A stretch of DNA of 64,000 nucleotides from Sandaracinobacter neustonicus (GTDB taxonomy: Bacteria > Pseudomonadota > Alphaproteobacteria > Sphingomonadales > Sphingomonadaceae), in contig NZ_VFSU01000026.1 of NCBI RefSeq assembly GCF_006385875.1, positions 104,501-168,500 on the forward strand, written 5' to 3'. Every line of letters starts with the position of its first letter. The first letter of the stretch is position 1. Of this stretch, positions 52,322 through 61,476 are shown one piece after another. Below the pieces are notes generated by a model. The model worked only from the letters and a program-made list of their open reading frames with translations, was not told where the DNA came from and made no database searches. The position numbers and the translations under genes are program-made.

Positions 52322-55300
52322 TGGGCGGCGCGTTTCACCTTCTCGGGCGCGATTTCGTCCATCGTTGCCGCATCATAGAGCCTGCCGCCCAGCATCACCT
52401 GCGCGACCTTTTCCGAATTTCGGATGTCCGCGCTCGGGTCGGCGTCCAGCACGATCAGGTCGGCGAGTTTGCCCGGCTCCGAGAGCCGATGTCCTTCGCC
52501 ATGCCCAGCGATTGCGCGGGGACGATGGTGCCGGCGCGCAGCGCCTCCACGGGGGTGAAGCCGCCCTTCACATAGCTCCAAAGCTCCCAATGGGCGGCGA
52601 TGCCGGGTTGCTGCCCGTGCGCGCCGATGGAGACCAGCCGCCCCAGCGCCGCGACCCGTTTGGCCTCGCGCGCGGTGATGCCGTCAAAATATTGATCTTC
52701 CGGGGCGATGGGGCGGCGGATGCTTTCCGCCAGCACGCCGGGCGGGGTGTGCGCCTTCAGCAGCGGTTGTTCGAAGATGTTGGTGTGGGCGCGCCAATAG
52801 GGGTCTGCCCCCAGCCCGCCGAAGCTGACGACCAGCGTGGGGGTGTAGTTCACGTTCGTGCCCGCCCACAGCTGCAGCACATCGTCATAGAAATATTCCA
52901 GCGGCAGATTGTGCTCGAAGGTGGAATTGCCATCGACGATGTGGGTGATGCCCAGCCCGAACAGGGAGCCGCCTTCGGCCACCACCTGCATGCCTTCGCG
53001 CCGCCCGGCTTCGATCACCTGCTGGCGCTGCTCGCGCCGGGGCTGGTTGTAATTCTTGATCGAGAGCGCGCCGATCGCCTTCAGCCGCCGCACATGGTTC
53101 AGCGCGTCATCCAGACTGTTCACTTCCGCGAACACCCGCGCCGATTTCGCGCCATAGACGATTTCCCCGGTGGAAAAGACGCGCGGGGACAGGAATTTGC
53201 CGGTTTGCTGATATTCCTTGGCGGCGAAAATCTCGCTGCCCCGGTTGGAGGGATCGTGGATGGTGGTGGTGCCCAGCGCCAGCGCCTGCACCTGCACCCA
53301 ATTCTGCTGCGGCACCAGATCGCCGGTGCCCATCGGCCCGTGCGCGTGGGCGTCGATCAGGCCGGGCATGATCGTCTTGCCTGCGGCGTCGATGCGCGTT
53401 GCGCCCGCCGGAATTTCGGTGGATGCGCGCGACCCCACGGCGACGATCCGGTCTCCGCGGATCACCACCACGCCGTCGTCCACCACGCCTGCGCCGTCGC
53501 CTGTCATCGTCAGCAGCTTCGCGCCGACCAGCGCGATGGTGCCGCCGGGTTTGTCGGCCGCCACCTCCATCGCCATCGAAACCCCGCTTGTGGGGGCCGC
53601 GAACTTCGGCGCGTCTTTCGCCAGCGGCGCGCTGGCGAACATGGCGGCGCGGTCCGCGCGGAAGAAGGTTGGCCCGTCGCTCCATGTGAGCGTGCGGCCA
53701 TCGGCGGACCAGCCGATATAATCCGCCCCGCCGACGCTGGCGCGAACCACCGGCATCGCGGTGGCGCGCGCGTCCGCCGGGACTTCCTGCGGCCCCGGCA
53801 GCAACGGCATCACATGCGCTTCGTAATTCTGCCGGAAGGCCAGCGCCCGGCCATCGGGGGAGACGCGGAAATCGCTCGCCATCTCGCCGCTGGCGTGCGT
53901 GCGCCGGGCCTCGCCGTTCAGGTCCATCGACACCAGAGATTGTTTGCCGCCGCCCGATCCGTTGGCGAAAATCCGGTCATTGGCGGCCCCGAAGTGCGGC
54001 GCGCTGAAGCCGCCTGCCACCTTCACCGCGTCGCCGCCGCCAACGCCGACGCGCCACACCCCGGCGTCGCTGACGCCCCAGCCGGGCAGCAGCCCGCCGC
54101 CGTCGCGCACTTCGAACGCCAGCGTGCGCCCGTCCGGCGAGAAGGCCAGCCGCCCGTAATGGCCGGGTGCCGCCACCAGATCGCGGCCCGCGCCTCCCCC
54201 TGCCGCCGTCAGCCGGATGGTGCCCAGCCCCTCGTCCGTCCAGCGCACGAAGGCGATCTGCTTCCCGTCGCGAGACCACGCCGGGAACAGCTCCCTCGCG
54301 GCGTCATTGCCCGGTGTCAGCCGCCGCGCCGCGCCGCCCGCCGCTGGCTTCAGCCACAGCTTGCCAAGGCTTTCGAACAGCAAGGTCCGCCCATCCGGGG
54401 AGAGGCTGGCGAAGCGCACCATCTTCGTGGAAAAGCGATCCGGTGCCACCTCCACCACGGGATGCACCGCCGGGATCACCTGCCGGCTGTCCGTCACGCG
54501 GAAGGGGATGTTTTGCACCGCGCCGCCGTTCGCCGACACGCGGTTGATCCGCCCCTTCGCCCAGAAGATCAGCGAGCCGCTGTCCGGCGTCCAGGCGATG
54601 TTCGGATACACTCCCGTCACCGCCCAGGTTTCCTGCATGTCCTTGTCGAAGCCGGAGGCCAGCCGCGTTTCGCGCCCGGTTTTCAGATCGCGCACGAACA
54701 GGCTGGAGGCCGTGTTCTCGCGCCGGATGAAGGCGATGCGCGTGCCGTCGGGCGAGGGCGTCGGCCGCACCGCGCCGCCGGGCGCGGAGATCGCGTTGGA
54801 CACCTCGCCCGTCGCCACGTTCAGCTTGTCGATCACGAACAGCTCTGTGTTGCTGTCCTGCGCATATTCGAAGATCGGCCCCGGCGAGGCGTTGCGGGTG
54901 AAATAGATGCTCTTGCCGTCGGGCGCGAAGATCGGCTCGCCGATCTCCTTCTGGAACTGCTCGCTCGGCCGCTTCACCAGCTGCTGCCCCGCGCCGCCGC
55001 TGATATGCCACAGCCAGATTTCACCGGTGCCCAGCGACCGCTGCGTGGAAAAATGCTTCTTCCCCACGATGAACTGCCCGTCCGGCGACCAGCCCGGTTG
55101 ATAGACGAGGCGGAACTCCTCCTTCGTCACCTGCCGTTTGTCGCTGCCGTCGGCGTTCATCACCCAGATATTGTCACCGCCGCCGCGATCCGACGTGAAG
55201 GCAATCCGTTTCCCATCCGGCGAGAATCGCGGCTGCACTTCCCACGCCATCCCTTCGGCGATCCGGGACGCCGTGCCGCCGCCGATCGGCAGGGTGTAAA

Positions 55301-55502
55301 TATCCCCCAAAAGGGAAAAGGCGATCGTCCGCCCATCCGGCGACACATCGACATCGAGCCAGCTGCCCTGCGTCACATCAATCCGCACATCCTTCAGCTG
55401 CGCGCCGCCGCCCGTGTTCACGTCCCACTTAGGCTTTTCCGCCGCCTGCGCCCACAACGGGCTGGAAATCCCCAGAAGCAGCGCGCCCAGCAATTTTTTC
55501 AT
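52252..55502 (-). pseudogene. Exported TolB-like propeller/amidohydrolase, frameshifted
   Basis: A protein of about 1,080 residues: signal peptide (LLGALLLGISSPLWAQA), a WD40/TolB-like beta propeller with repeats such as SPDGRTIAFSLLGDIY and FSPDGKRIAFTSDRGGGDNIW (about residues 30-640), then an amidohydrolase domain with the metal motif PGLIDAHAHG (about 720). At about 52480 one base appears missing: the frame ends at 52455 in GSRSRANSPT, while the other frame continues as SEPGKLADLIVLDADPSADIRNSEKVAQVMLGGRLYD to a stop at 52252. Inserting one base restores the family C-terminus. This is a recent frameshift or a sequencing error. GGGAG precedes the ATG at 55502. Confidence 0.8.
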
Positions 55503-55718
55503 CAACCACTCCCGAGTCCGGTTTCGTATACGAATCTGCAACAAACCCTAGAAGCAGGGGCGGCAAGGTGCAATCGGTTGGCATCATGACCGGTGCCGCC
55601 GGGCAGATATCGCAGGCGACCGGCCTGAACCGGAAGTGGATCAGGGCGTTTGCACGTTGCGGGCCGCCCACCTATCACAGTCCCGCCATTGTGGCCCGGA
55701 CGGAGCAGCCATCAATCC

Positions 55719-56198
55719 ATGACACAGCATTCACCCGAGATTGAGCTTCGGATTGTCGACGAGCGGCTGCGCCAGTGGGGCCTGCCGAAATATGAGACGG
55801 AGATGGCGGCGGGCGTCGATGTGAGGGCCTGTCTGGATGGGCCGTTGATTCTGCAGCCTCAGGCACCGCCGGTTCTGATCCCCACGGGGTTCGCGGTTCT
55901 GATGAACAATCCGAACATGGTGGCCTTTCTGCTGGCGCGTTCGGGGCTGGGGCATAAAAAGGGGCTTGTGCTGAGCCAGGCCGTCGGGACCATCGACGCC
56001 GATTACAGCGACCAGATTTTTGTGAGCGCATGGCTGCGGACGGCGGTGGGCAGCGAGCCTTATACCATCATGCCGGGCGACCGCATCGCGCAGCTGGTGT
56101 TTCTGCCCATCGTTCGGCCGAGCTTCGCCGTGGTCGACACATTTTCAGCGACCACGACGCGCGGAACCGGGGGTTTTGGTTCGACGGGAGTCTCTTAA
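55719..56198 (+). CDS. dut: dUTP diphosphatase
   Basis: Hydrolyses dUTP to dUMP and keeps uracil out of DNA. A 159-residue trimeric-type enzyme with the five motifs: AAGVDVRAC (1), PTGFAV (2), ARSGLGHKKGLVLSQAVGTIDADY (3), GDRIAQLVF (4) and RGTGGFGSTG (5). It is somewhat longer than the usual 150 residues. The ATG at 55719 gives the compact protein; an in-frame extension to 55650 has no support. Confidence 0.96.
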   Translation: MTQHSPEIELRIVDERLRQWGLPKYETEMAAGVDVRACLDGPLILQPQAPPVLIPTGFAVLMNNPNMVAFLLARSGLGHKKGLVLSQAVGTIDADYSDQIFVSAWLRTAVGSEPYTIMPGDRIAQLVFLPIVRPSFAVVDTFSATTTRGTGGFGSTGVS

Positions 56199-56245
56199 GT
56201 GCGGCGCAGGGGTGAAGCCTTCCGCAAGCTCAATGGCTGCCACTG

Positions 56246-57001
56246 ATGTTCGATGATGCGGAACTGGAGCGCTATCAGCGGCATATCGTTCTGAAAGAGG
56301 TGGGCGGCGAAGGGCAGCGGCGGTTCAGGGCGGCGTCTGTCGTGGTGGTGGGCGCGGGCGGGCTGGGCAACCCCTGCCTGCAATATCTGGCGGCGGCCGG
56401 GGTGGGGCGGATTCGCATTATCGACGATGATGTGGTGAGCCTATCCAACCTGCAGCGGCAGACCTTGTTTTCCACCGCCGACATTGGCCGCCCCAAGGTG
56501 GAGGCGGCGGCGGAGCGGTTGCTGGCGTTGAACCCGCATGTGGTGATCGAGCCGGTGCAGGCACGCTTGTCTGCCGAGGGGGCCGGAGCGTTGTTGGGCG
56601 GCTGTGACGTGATCGCCGATGGCTGCGACAATTTCCGCACCCGCAGCGAGGTGAACCGCGCCGCCGTGGCGCTGGGCCTGCCGCTGGTCTCGGCCGCACT
56701 CGGCCCGTTCGAGGGGCAGCTGGGGGTGTTTGCCGGGCATCTGCCCGATCAGCCCTGCTATGCCTGTTTCGCCGGGCTGCCGCAGGATGTGCCGGGCACC
56801 AGTTGCGCCGACATCGGCGTGCTGGGGGCCGTCGCCGGGCTGATGGGCGCGGCGCAGGCGCTGGAGGTGCTGCGGCTGATCGCCGGTTTCGGCGATAGCC
56901 GGATCGGCCAGCTGTGGCTGTATGAGGGGCTGAGCATGGAAAGCCGCAGCATCCGGGTGCGCAAGGATCACGCCTGCCCCGTGTGCGCCGAAGGGGCTTA
57001 G
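56246..57001 (+). CDS. moeB: ThiF/MoeB-type adenylyltransferase
   Basis: A 251-residue E1-like enzyme that adenylates the C-terminal Gly of a small sulfur carrier (MoaD or ThiS). The N-terminal RYQRHIVLKEVGGEGQ and the ATP motif VVVGAGGLGNPCLQYLAAAGVG are clear; zinc ligands are CYACF and CPVCAEG, and GTSCADIG holds a Cys near the usual catalytic position. MoeB and ThiF cannot be separated on sequence alone; no moaD/thiS lies nearby. It ends overlapping the convergent MFS gene. Confidence 0.85.
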   Translation: MFDDAELERYQRHIVLKEVGGEGQRRFRAASVVVVGAGGLGNPCLQYLAAAGVGRIRIIDDDVVSLSNLQRQTLFSTADIGRPKVEAAAERLLALNPHVVIEPVQARLSAEGAGALLGGCDVIADGCDNFRTRSEVNRAAVALGLPLVSAALGPFEGQLGVFAGHLPDQPCYACFAGLPQDVPGTSCADIGVLGAVAGLMGAAQALEVLRLIAGFGDSRIGQLWLYEGLSMESRSIRVRKDHACPVCAEGA

Positions 57002-58308
57002 GTTTCCACCGCGCTTTTCCGCAGCAGCGGGTTTGTCCACGCATAGACCGCCAGCGCCAGCAGGCCCAGCGCGCTCAGCCAATAGGGCAGTTCCGGCTTC
57101 AGTTCATACAGGCCGATGCCGACGGCGGGCGCGAGGATGAAGCAGGCCCCGTTCACGGCGGTGACGGCACCCGCCACGCCCCCCTGTTCGTGGCGGGACA
57201 CCGCCAGCGACGAGCCGGCGGTGAAGCCGGGCCGGGCGAAGCCGAAGCCTGCCGAGGCGACGGCGAAGGCCAGCACCAGCGCGTGGAAATCCGGCGCGAA
57301 GGCGATGCCCGCAACGCCCGCCGCGCCCAGCAGGCTACCCCAGCGCATCAGTTGCGAGGGGCTGAGGTTCAGCAGGCGGATGATGCCCCATTGCGCCAGC
57401 AGCGTCGCCCCGGCGCCCGCCATGAAAGCGATGGAGATCAGCTGTGTGGCGTGCAGGCCGGTGTTGCCGACACGGTCCATGATGAAAAAGCCGATGGCCT
57501 GCCCCGTGGCGGCCTGCAAAGAGCCTGCGGCGAAGCCGAAGATCATGAACGGCTTGATGCGCGGGTCCGTTACCTGCATCCGTTCCCGGCGGCCGGTGGA
57601 GGTAGTTTCCTCTGCCGCCATCGCCGTGGCCCCGGTGGGCATACCGCCGATGGAGGGCATGGTCGCCTCTGCGCCGCCGCCCTTCAGCGCCTGTTCGGGG
57701 CTGTCATCCGGCAGGCCCAGTTGCAGCCAGATCACCACGGCCAGCGCGATCAGCGCGAAGGCGAACATCGGGCCGGACAGATCGACATACGGCAGGATGA
57801 AGATCGGCGCGATGGCTGGCCCCAATATGGTGCCCAGCCCGAAGGCGGAGGCGAGAATGGCGAGCGACGCGGTGCGCTCTGCCGGAAGGGTGCGGCCGGC
57901 CACATAGGCCTGCGCCGCCGGGTTGGCGGCCGAGCCGAAGATGCCGAACAACCCGCGCGCCAGGGTGAACAGCGCGAAGGTGACGAGCGGGGCGAGGACG
58001 CCCTTGATCCCCAGCAGGATCACCGTGGCGCACAGCAGCATCGAAACGCCGAACCCGGTGACCCCCAGCTGCATCAGCCGCCGCCTGCCGCGTTTATCTG
58101 ACTGGCGCGCCCAATAGGGGGCGCTGAAAGTCCAGAACAAAGCCGAGAGCGAGAAGATCACGGCGATCGCCATATCGGGGATCTGGATTTCCCGCCCGAT
58201 CACCGGCAGCACCGATTGCAGCGCCGTATTGCCCGCCGCGGTGACGAGAAGCGCGGCGAACACCACGACGAAATGGGCGTTGGGCAGTTTCTGGGGCACG
58301 GCGGACAC
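56998..58308 (-). CDS. MFS transporter
   Basis: A 436-residue major facilitator with about 12 membrane segments (for example HFVVVFAALLVTAAGNTALQSVLPVIG and SGPMFAFALIALAVVIWLQLG). The loop between segments 2 and 3 has YWARQSDKRGRRRLMQLG, the MFS signature of the drug-efflux (TetA-like) group. A central cytosolic loop holds LPDDSPEQALKGGG. Substrate unknown. GTG start at 58308. Confidence 0.88.
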   Translation of the reverse strand: MSAVPQKLPNAHFVVVFAALLVTAAGNTALQSVLPVIGREIQIPDMAIAVIFSLSALFWTFSAPYWARQSDKRGRRRLMQLGVTGFGVSMLLCATVILLGIKGVLAPLVTFALFTLARGLFGIFGSAANPAAQAYVAGRTLPAERTASLAILASAFGLGTILGPAIAPIFILPYVDLSGPMFAFALIALAVVIWLQLGLPDDSPEQALKGGGAEATMPSIGGMPTGATAMAAEETTSTGRRERMQVTDPRIKPFMIFGFAAGSLQAATGQAIGFFIMDRVGNTGLHATQLISIAFMAGAGATLLAQWGIIRLLNLSPSQLMRWGSLLGAAGVAGIAFAPDFHALVLAFAVASAGFGFARPGFTAGSSLAVSRHEQGGVAGAVTAVNGACFILAPAVGIGLYELKPELPYWLSALGLLALAVYAWTNPLLRKSAVET

Positions 58309-58369
58309 AGGCCATTGCTAGGCCGGTTCGCGCAGGATTACACCTGTTTGGGCAGATAGATTCCTGTGG

Positions 58370-59419
58370 TCAGGCCGTTGTGTTCAGGCTGAAGTCGATC
58401 AGCCGCTCCAGCGCGGGGCCGCCGCGCAGCGGGTCTGCGGCGGGCAGGCCGTAACGGTCTTCGGTGCGGGCGATTTCGGCGGCGGCTGCGTCCTCGTCCA
58501 GCGCGGCGGTGTTCAGGCTGATGCCGCCGCAGCGGATGGCGCTGTTGGTGAGGCGGCCTGCCGCCAGATAGGCTTCGATCGCGGTGCCGAGATCGGGGAT
58601 CGGGTAATCCGGGCGGCCCAGAATGTGGGTGCGGCCGGGCTGGTGGCACAGCAGGATCACGTCCGGCTGGCTGCCGTGCAGCAGCCCCAGCGTAACGGCC
58701 GCATAGCTGGGGTGGAACAGGGAGCCTTGCCCTTCCACCACGTCCCAATGATCGGGCGCGGCGGCGGGGCTGAGCAGTTCGGCGGCACCTGCGAGGAAAT
58801 CCGACACGACGGCATCCATGGGGATTCCGCCGCCCGCGATCAGGATTCCGGTTTGCCCGGTGGCGCGGAAATCGGCAGCGATGCCGCGCGCCTGCATCGC
58901 GCGGGCGACGGCCAACGCGGTGTATTTCTTGCCCAGCGCGCAATCGGTGCCCACCGTCAGCAGCCGCTTGCCGCTACGCTTCGCGCCGGTGCCGATTGGG
59001 ATGCCCGCAGGCGGCACCCGCACGTCGAACAGGGTGCGGCCGTGGCGGCGGGCGGCGTCCGCCAGCGCGGGATTGTCGCCCAGACGGCCGTGCATGCCGC
59101 TGGTGATATCCAGCCCGGCTTCCAGCGCGCCGACCAGCGGCGCGATCCAGCTTTCAGCCAGCGCGCCGCCGGGGTGGGCGACGCCGATCACCACGGCGCG
59201 CGCGCCGCGCGCCTTGCCGTCCGCCGCGCTGAGCCGGGGCAGGCCGGTGCTGAGGACGGAGCCGGAAAAGGCCAGTTCGCCCACGCAGCGCTCCGGCACC
59301 CACTGGTGCAGGCCGAAGGCGGTTTTCGCGAAGCCCGGCTCCGTCATGTCGCCCATGAACAGCAGATAGGGGGTGGGCAGCTCCGTGCGCGTCACCGGCT
59401 TGTCCGTCGCGGCGTTCAA
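58370..59419 (-). CDS. DUF1611 protein (DgcN-like)
   Basis: A 349-residue protein of the DUF1611 family: the P-loop-like GTDCALGKKYTALAVARAMQARG near the middle, GQTGILIAGGGIPMDAVVSDFLAGAAELL, and VVEGQGSLFHPSYAAVTLGLLHGSQPD. A family member, DgcN, has been described as a D-glutamate N-acetyltransferase in marine bacteria; whether this one acts alike is inference. It shares a four-base overlap with a D-aminoacylase-type gene, a functional hint that both act on N-acyl-D-amino acids. Confidence 0.82.
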   Translation of the reverse strand: MNAATDKPVTRTELPTPYLLFMGDMTEPGFAKTAFGLHQWVPERCVGELAFSGSVLSTGLPRLSAADGKARGARAVVIGVAHPGGALAESWIAPLVGALEAGLDITSGMHGRLGDNPALADAARRHGRTLFDVRVPPAGIPIGTGAKRSGKRLLTVGTDCALGKKYTALAVARAMQARGIAADFRATGQTGILIAGGGIPMDAVVSDFLAGAAELLSPAAAPDHWDVVEGQGSLFHPSYAAVTLGLLHGSQPDVILLCHQPGRTHILGRPDYPIPDLGTAIEAYLAAGRLTNSAIRCGGISLNTAALDEDAAAAEIARTEDRYGLPAADPLRGGPALERLIDFSLNTTA

Positions 59420-61068
59420 GAGGCGGACGCCAGCGCGGCGCAGGCGCCCTTCAGCACCATGCCGGGGCGGGCCGCAGTGACCTTGCCGCCATCCACCACC
59501 AGTTGGCCGTTCACCAGCACATAATCGATCCCCACCGGAGAGATGGTGGGTTCCGCGAACGAGGCGCGATCATCCAGCCGGTCATAATCGAAGATGGTGA
59601 TATCCGCACGAAGCCCCTCGCGCAGCACGCCGCGATCATCCAGCCCCATGCGCGCGGCGGGCCAGCTCGTCATCTTGCGCACGGCATCTTCCAGCGTCAG
59701 CACCGGGCGGCGCTTCACATATTCGGCGATGGTGCGCGCGGCATTGCCATAGGCGCGCGGGTGCGGCAGGCCGAGGCCGTCGATCTTGCCATAGACGGGG
59801 GCGGCCCCGGCGTCGCTGCCGATGGAGACCCATGGCTGCTTCAGCGCGGTTTCGATGTCGCGCTCGTCCATCATGAAATAGAGAGCGACGGCGCGCTTGG
59901 GCAGCGCCTCCAGCATGATATCCCATGCGACGTCGGCGGGATCGCGGCCGACGTCCTTGGCAATGGCGGCGATGGACTGGAAGCGGTATTTCTCCCACTT
60001 CGGGTTGTGCGGATTGGCAAGCACGACCCTGTCCCAGCCGCCTGCGGAATAGACCATGTTCGTCCAGCCCGGCTGCGGGCCTGCGGCCAGATCCTTCTTC
60101 ATCCGTTCGCGCGCGGCCGGATCCTTCAGCAGAGCGACGGCGGCATCTAAGCCATTTTCATAAACCCATGTGGGGGCGGTGATTTCCAGCCCGGTGCCCG
60201 CGAAGGGGTACATGTACATGTCGGCCGCGACGTCGACGCCGCGCGCGCGGGCTTCGGCGATCAGCTTCACCGCTTCGGGCATCATCTGGCCGAAACGCGG
60301 CGCATAGGCGGCCTTCAGGTGGAAGATTTCCACCTTCACGCCCGCGCGCTCGCCGATTGCGATCGCCTCTTTGATTCCGTCCAGAAGCCCCGCGCTTTCG
60401 TCGCGCATATGGGTGGCGTAAATGCCCTGGCAGGGGGCGGAAGCCTTCACGATTTCCACCAGTTCGTCCGTGGTCTGGAAGCTGCCCGGCGGGTAGATCA
60501 GCGCGGTGGCAAGGCCCAGCGTGCCCGCGTTCATGGCGGTGCGCACCTTGGCGCGGATCGCCTCCAGCTCGGCGGGTGTCGGGGGCGCGGCCTTGTCGCC
60601 GATCACTTCTTCCCGCGCCTGCGTGGCGGAATAATAGGTGCCGAAGTTGACGGCGATGCCCTTGGTTTCCAGTTCCTTGAAGTAGGCGGTGATGTCGGCC
60701 GCCGGAACCGGCGTGCCGCCTTCCCCGGCGATCACCGTCGTCACGCCCATCAGCAGCTTGTTTTCCGCCCCGCCATTCTGGCGCAGCACCGCGCCGGACT
60801 GGTCCATCATGTCGATCCAGCCGGGGGTGACGTAGCGGCCCGCCGCGTCGATCTCGCGCTTGCCCTTGCCGCTGACCTTGCCGATGCTGGCGATGCGGCC
60901 ATCCTTGATGGCGACATCCGCATGCACCCACGGGTTGCCCGCGCCATCCATGACCCGGCCGTTGCGGATCACGATATCATAGGAAGGAGCCTGTGCGGAG
61001 GCGGGTGCGGAAACGGGTGAGACGGCGAGGCTGGCGGCGGCGAGCGCCGAGAGCAGGGCGGTGCGCAT
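59416..61068 (-). CDS. Exported D-aminoacylase-family protein, altered metal site
   Basis: A 550-residue amidohydrolase of the N-acyl-D-amino-acid deacylase family with a signal peptide (residues 1-26, ASAQA). Conserved: DIVIRNGRVMDGAGNPWVHADVAIKDGRIASIG, IYATHMRDESAGLLDGIKEAI, VEIFHLKAA. Two expected metal-binding features differ: after PGWID the HxH motif is replaced by MMDQSG, and the GNCG segment that supplies a Cys reads GEGG. The gene may hydrolyse another substrate or use a modified metal centre. It is first in a two-gene operon with the DUF1611 gene. Confidence 0.82.
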   Translation of the reverse strand: MRTALLSALAAASLAVSPVSAPASAQAPSYDIVIRNGRVMDGAGNPWVHADVAIKDGRIASIGKVSGKGKREIDAAGRYVTPGWIDMMDQSGAVLRQNGGAENKLLMGVTTVIAGEGGTPVPAADITAYFKELETKGIAVNFGTYYSATQAREEVIGDKAAPPTPAELEAIRAKVRTAMNAGTLGLATALIYPPGSFQTTDELVEIVKASAPCQGIYATHMRDESAGLLDGIKEAIAIGERAGVKVEIFHLKAAYAPRFGQMMPEAVKLIAEARARGVDVAADMYMYPFAGTGLEITAPTWVYENGLDAAVALLKDPAARERMKKDLAAGPQPGWTNMVYSAGGWDRVVLANPHNPKWEKYRFQSIAAIAKDVGRDPADVAWDIMLEALPKRAVALYFMMDERDIETALKQPWVSIGSDAGAAPVYGKIDGLGLPHPRAYGNAARTIAEYVKRRPVLTLEDAVRKMTSWPAARMGLDDRGVLREGLRADITIFDYDRLDDRASFAEPTISPVGIDYVLVNGQLVVDGGKVTAARPGMVLKGACAALASAS

Positions 61069-61476
61069 GGGTTCCCCTTTTCTGCGGCGCGCGAGCGGTG
61101 CCTGCGCGCCGATTCGAAGGGAAGCCTATCGCGTGATTCTCTTGTCGGAAAGTATTTTCATCATATGAAATCTCTGGGCCAATCGTCGGGGCGCGCTGCG
61201 GCGGGGCAATGAGGGGTGCGCAATGCTGCCGCGGATTGCTGATTCTCGCCGATTTTCCCTTTGAATATCAGGGCAGTGCAGGGGAATTTCGGAAGGGGAA
61301 ACCGCTGACGCCGTGGGTGGAGTGTGACATTCCGGTCCCATCAAAATTGCAAAAACGGAAAAATTTTCCAAAAACACTTGATTCTATTCTCTGGACCGAG
61401 AATTCTGCGACCAATCGTGGCGAAGTCTGCGGATGCCTGAGGGAGGCACAGTCCAGAATCAAAAAGGGGATAGTCC
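61069..61476. other. Divergent intergenic region before the TonB receptor
   Basis: 408 bases between divergent genes, AT-rich from about 61340. No gene recognised; an inverted repeat lies at 61386-61403, and TTTCAT-CAT-ATGAAA near 61155 is another short dyad. Confidence 0.5.
61386..61403. promoter_or_regulatory. Candidate operator before the TonB receptor
   Basis: ATTCTC-TGGACC-GAGAAT is a perfect inverted repeat 73 bases upstream of the receptor start, in AT-rich DNA suitable for a promoter. No regulator can be named. Confidence 0.35.
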
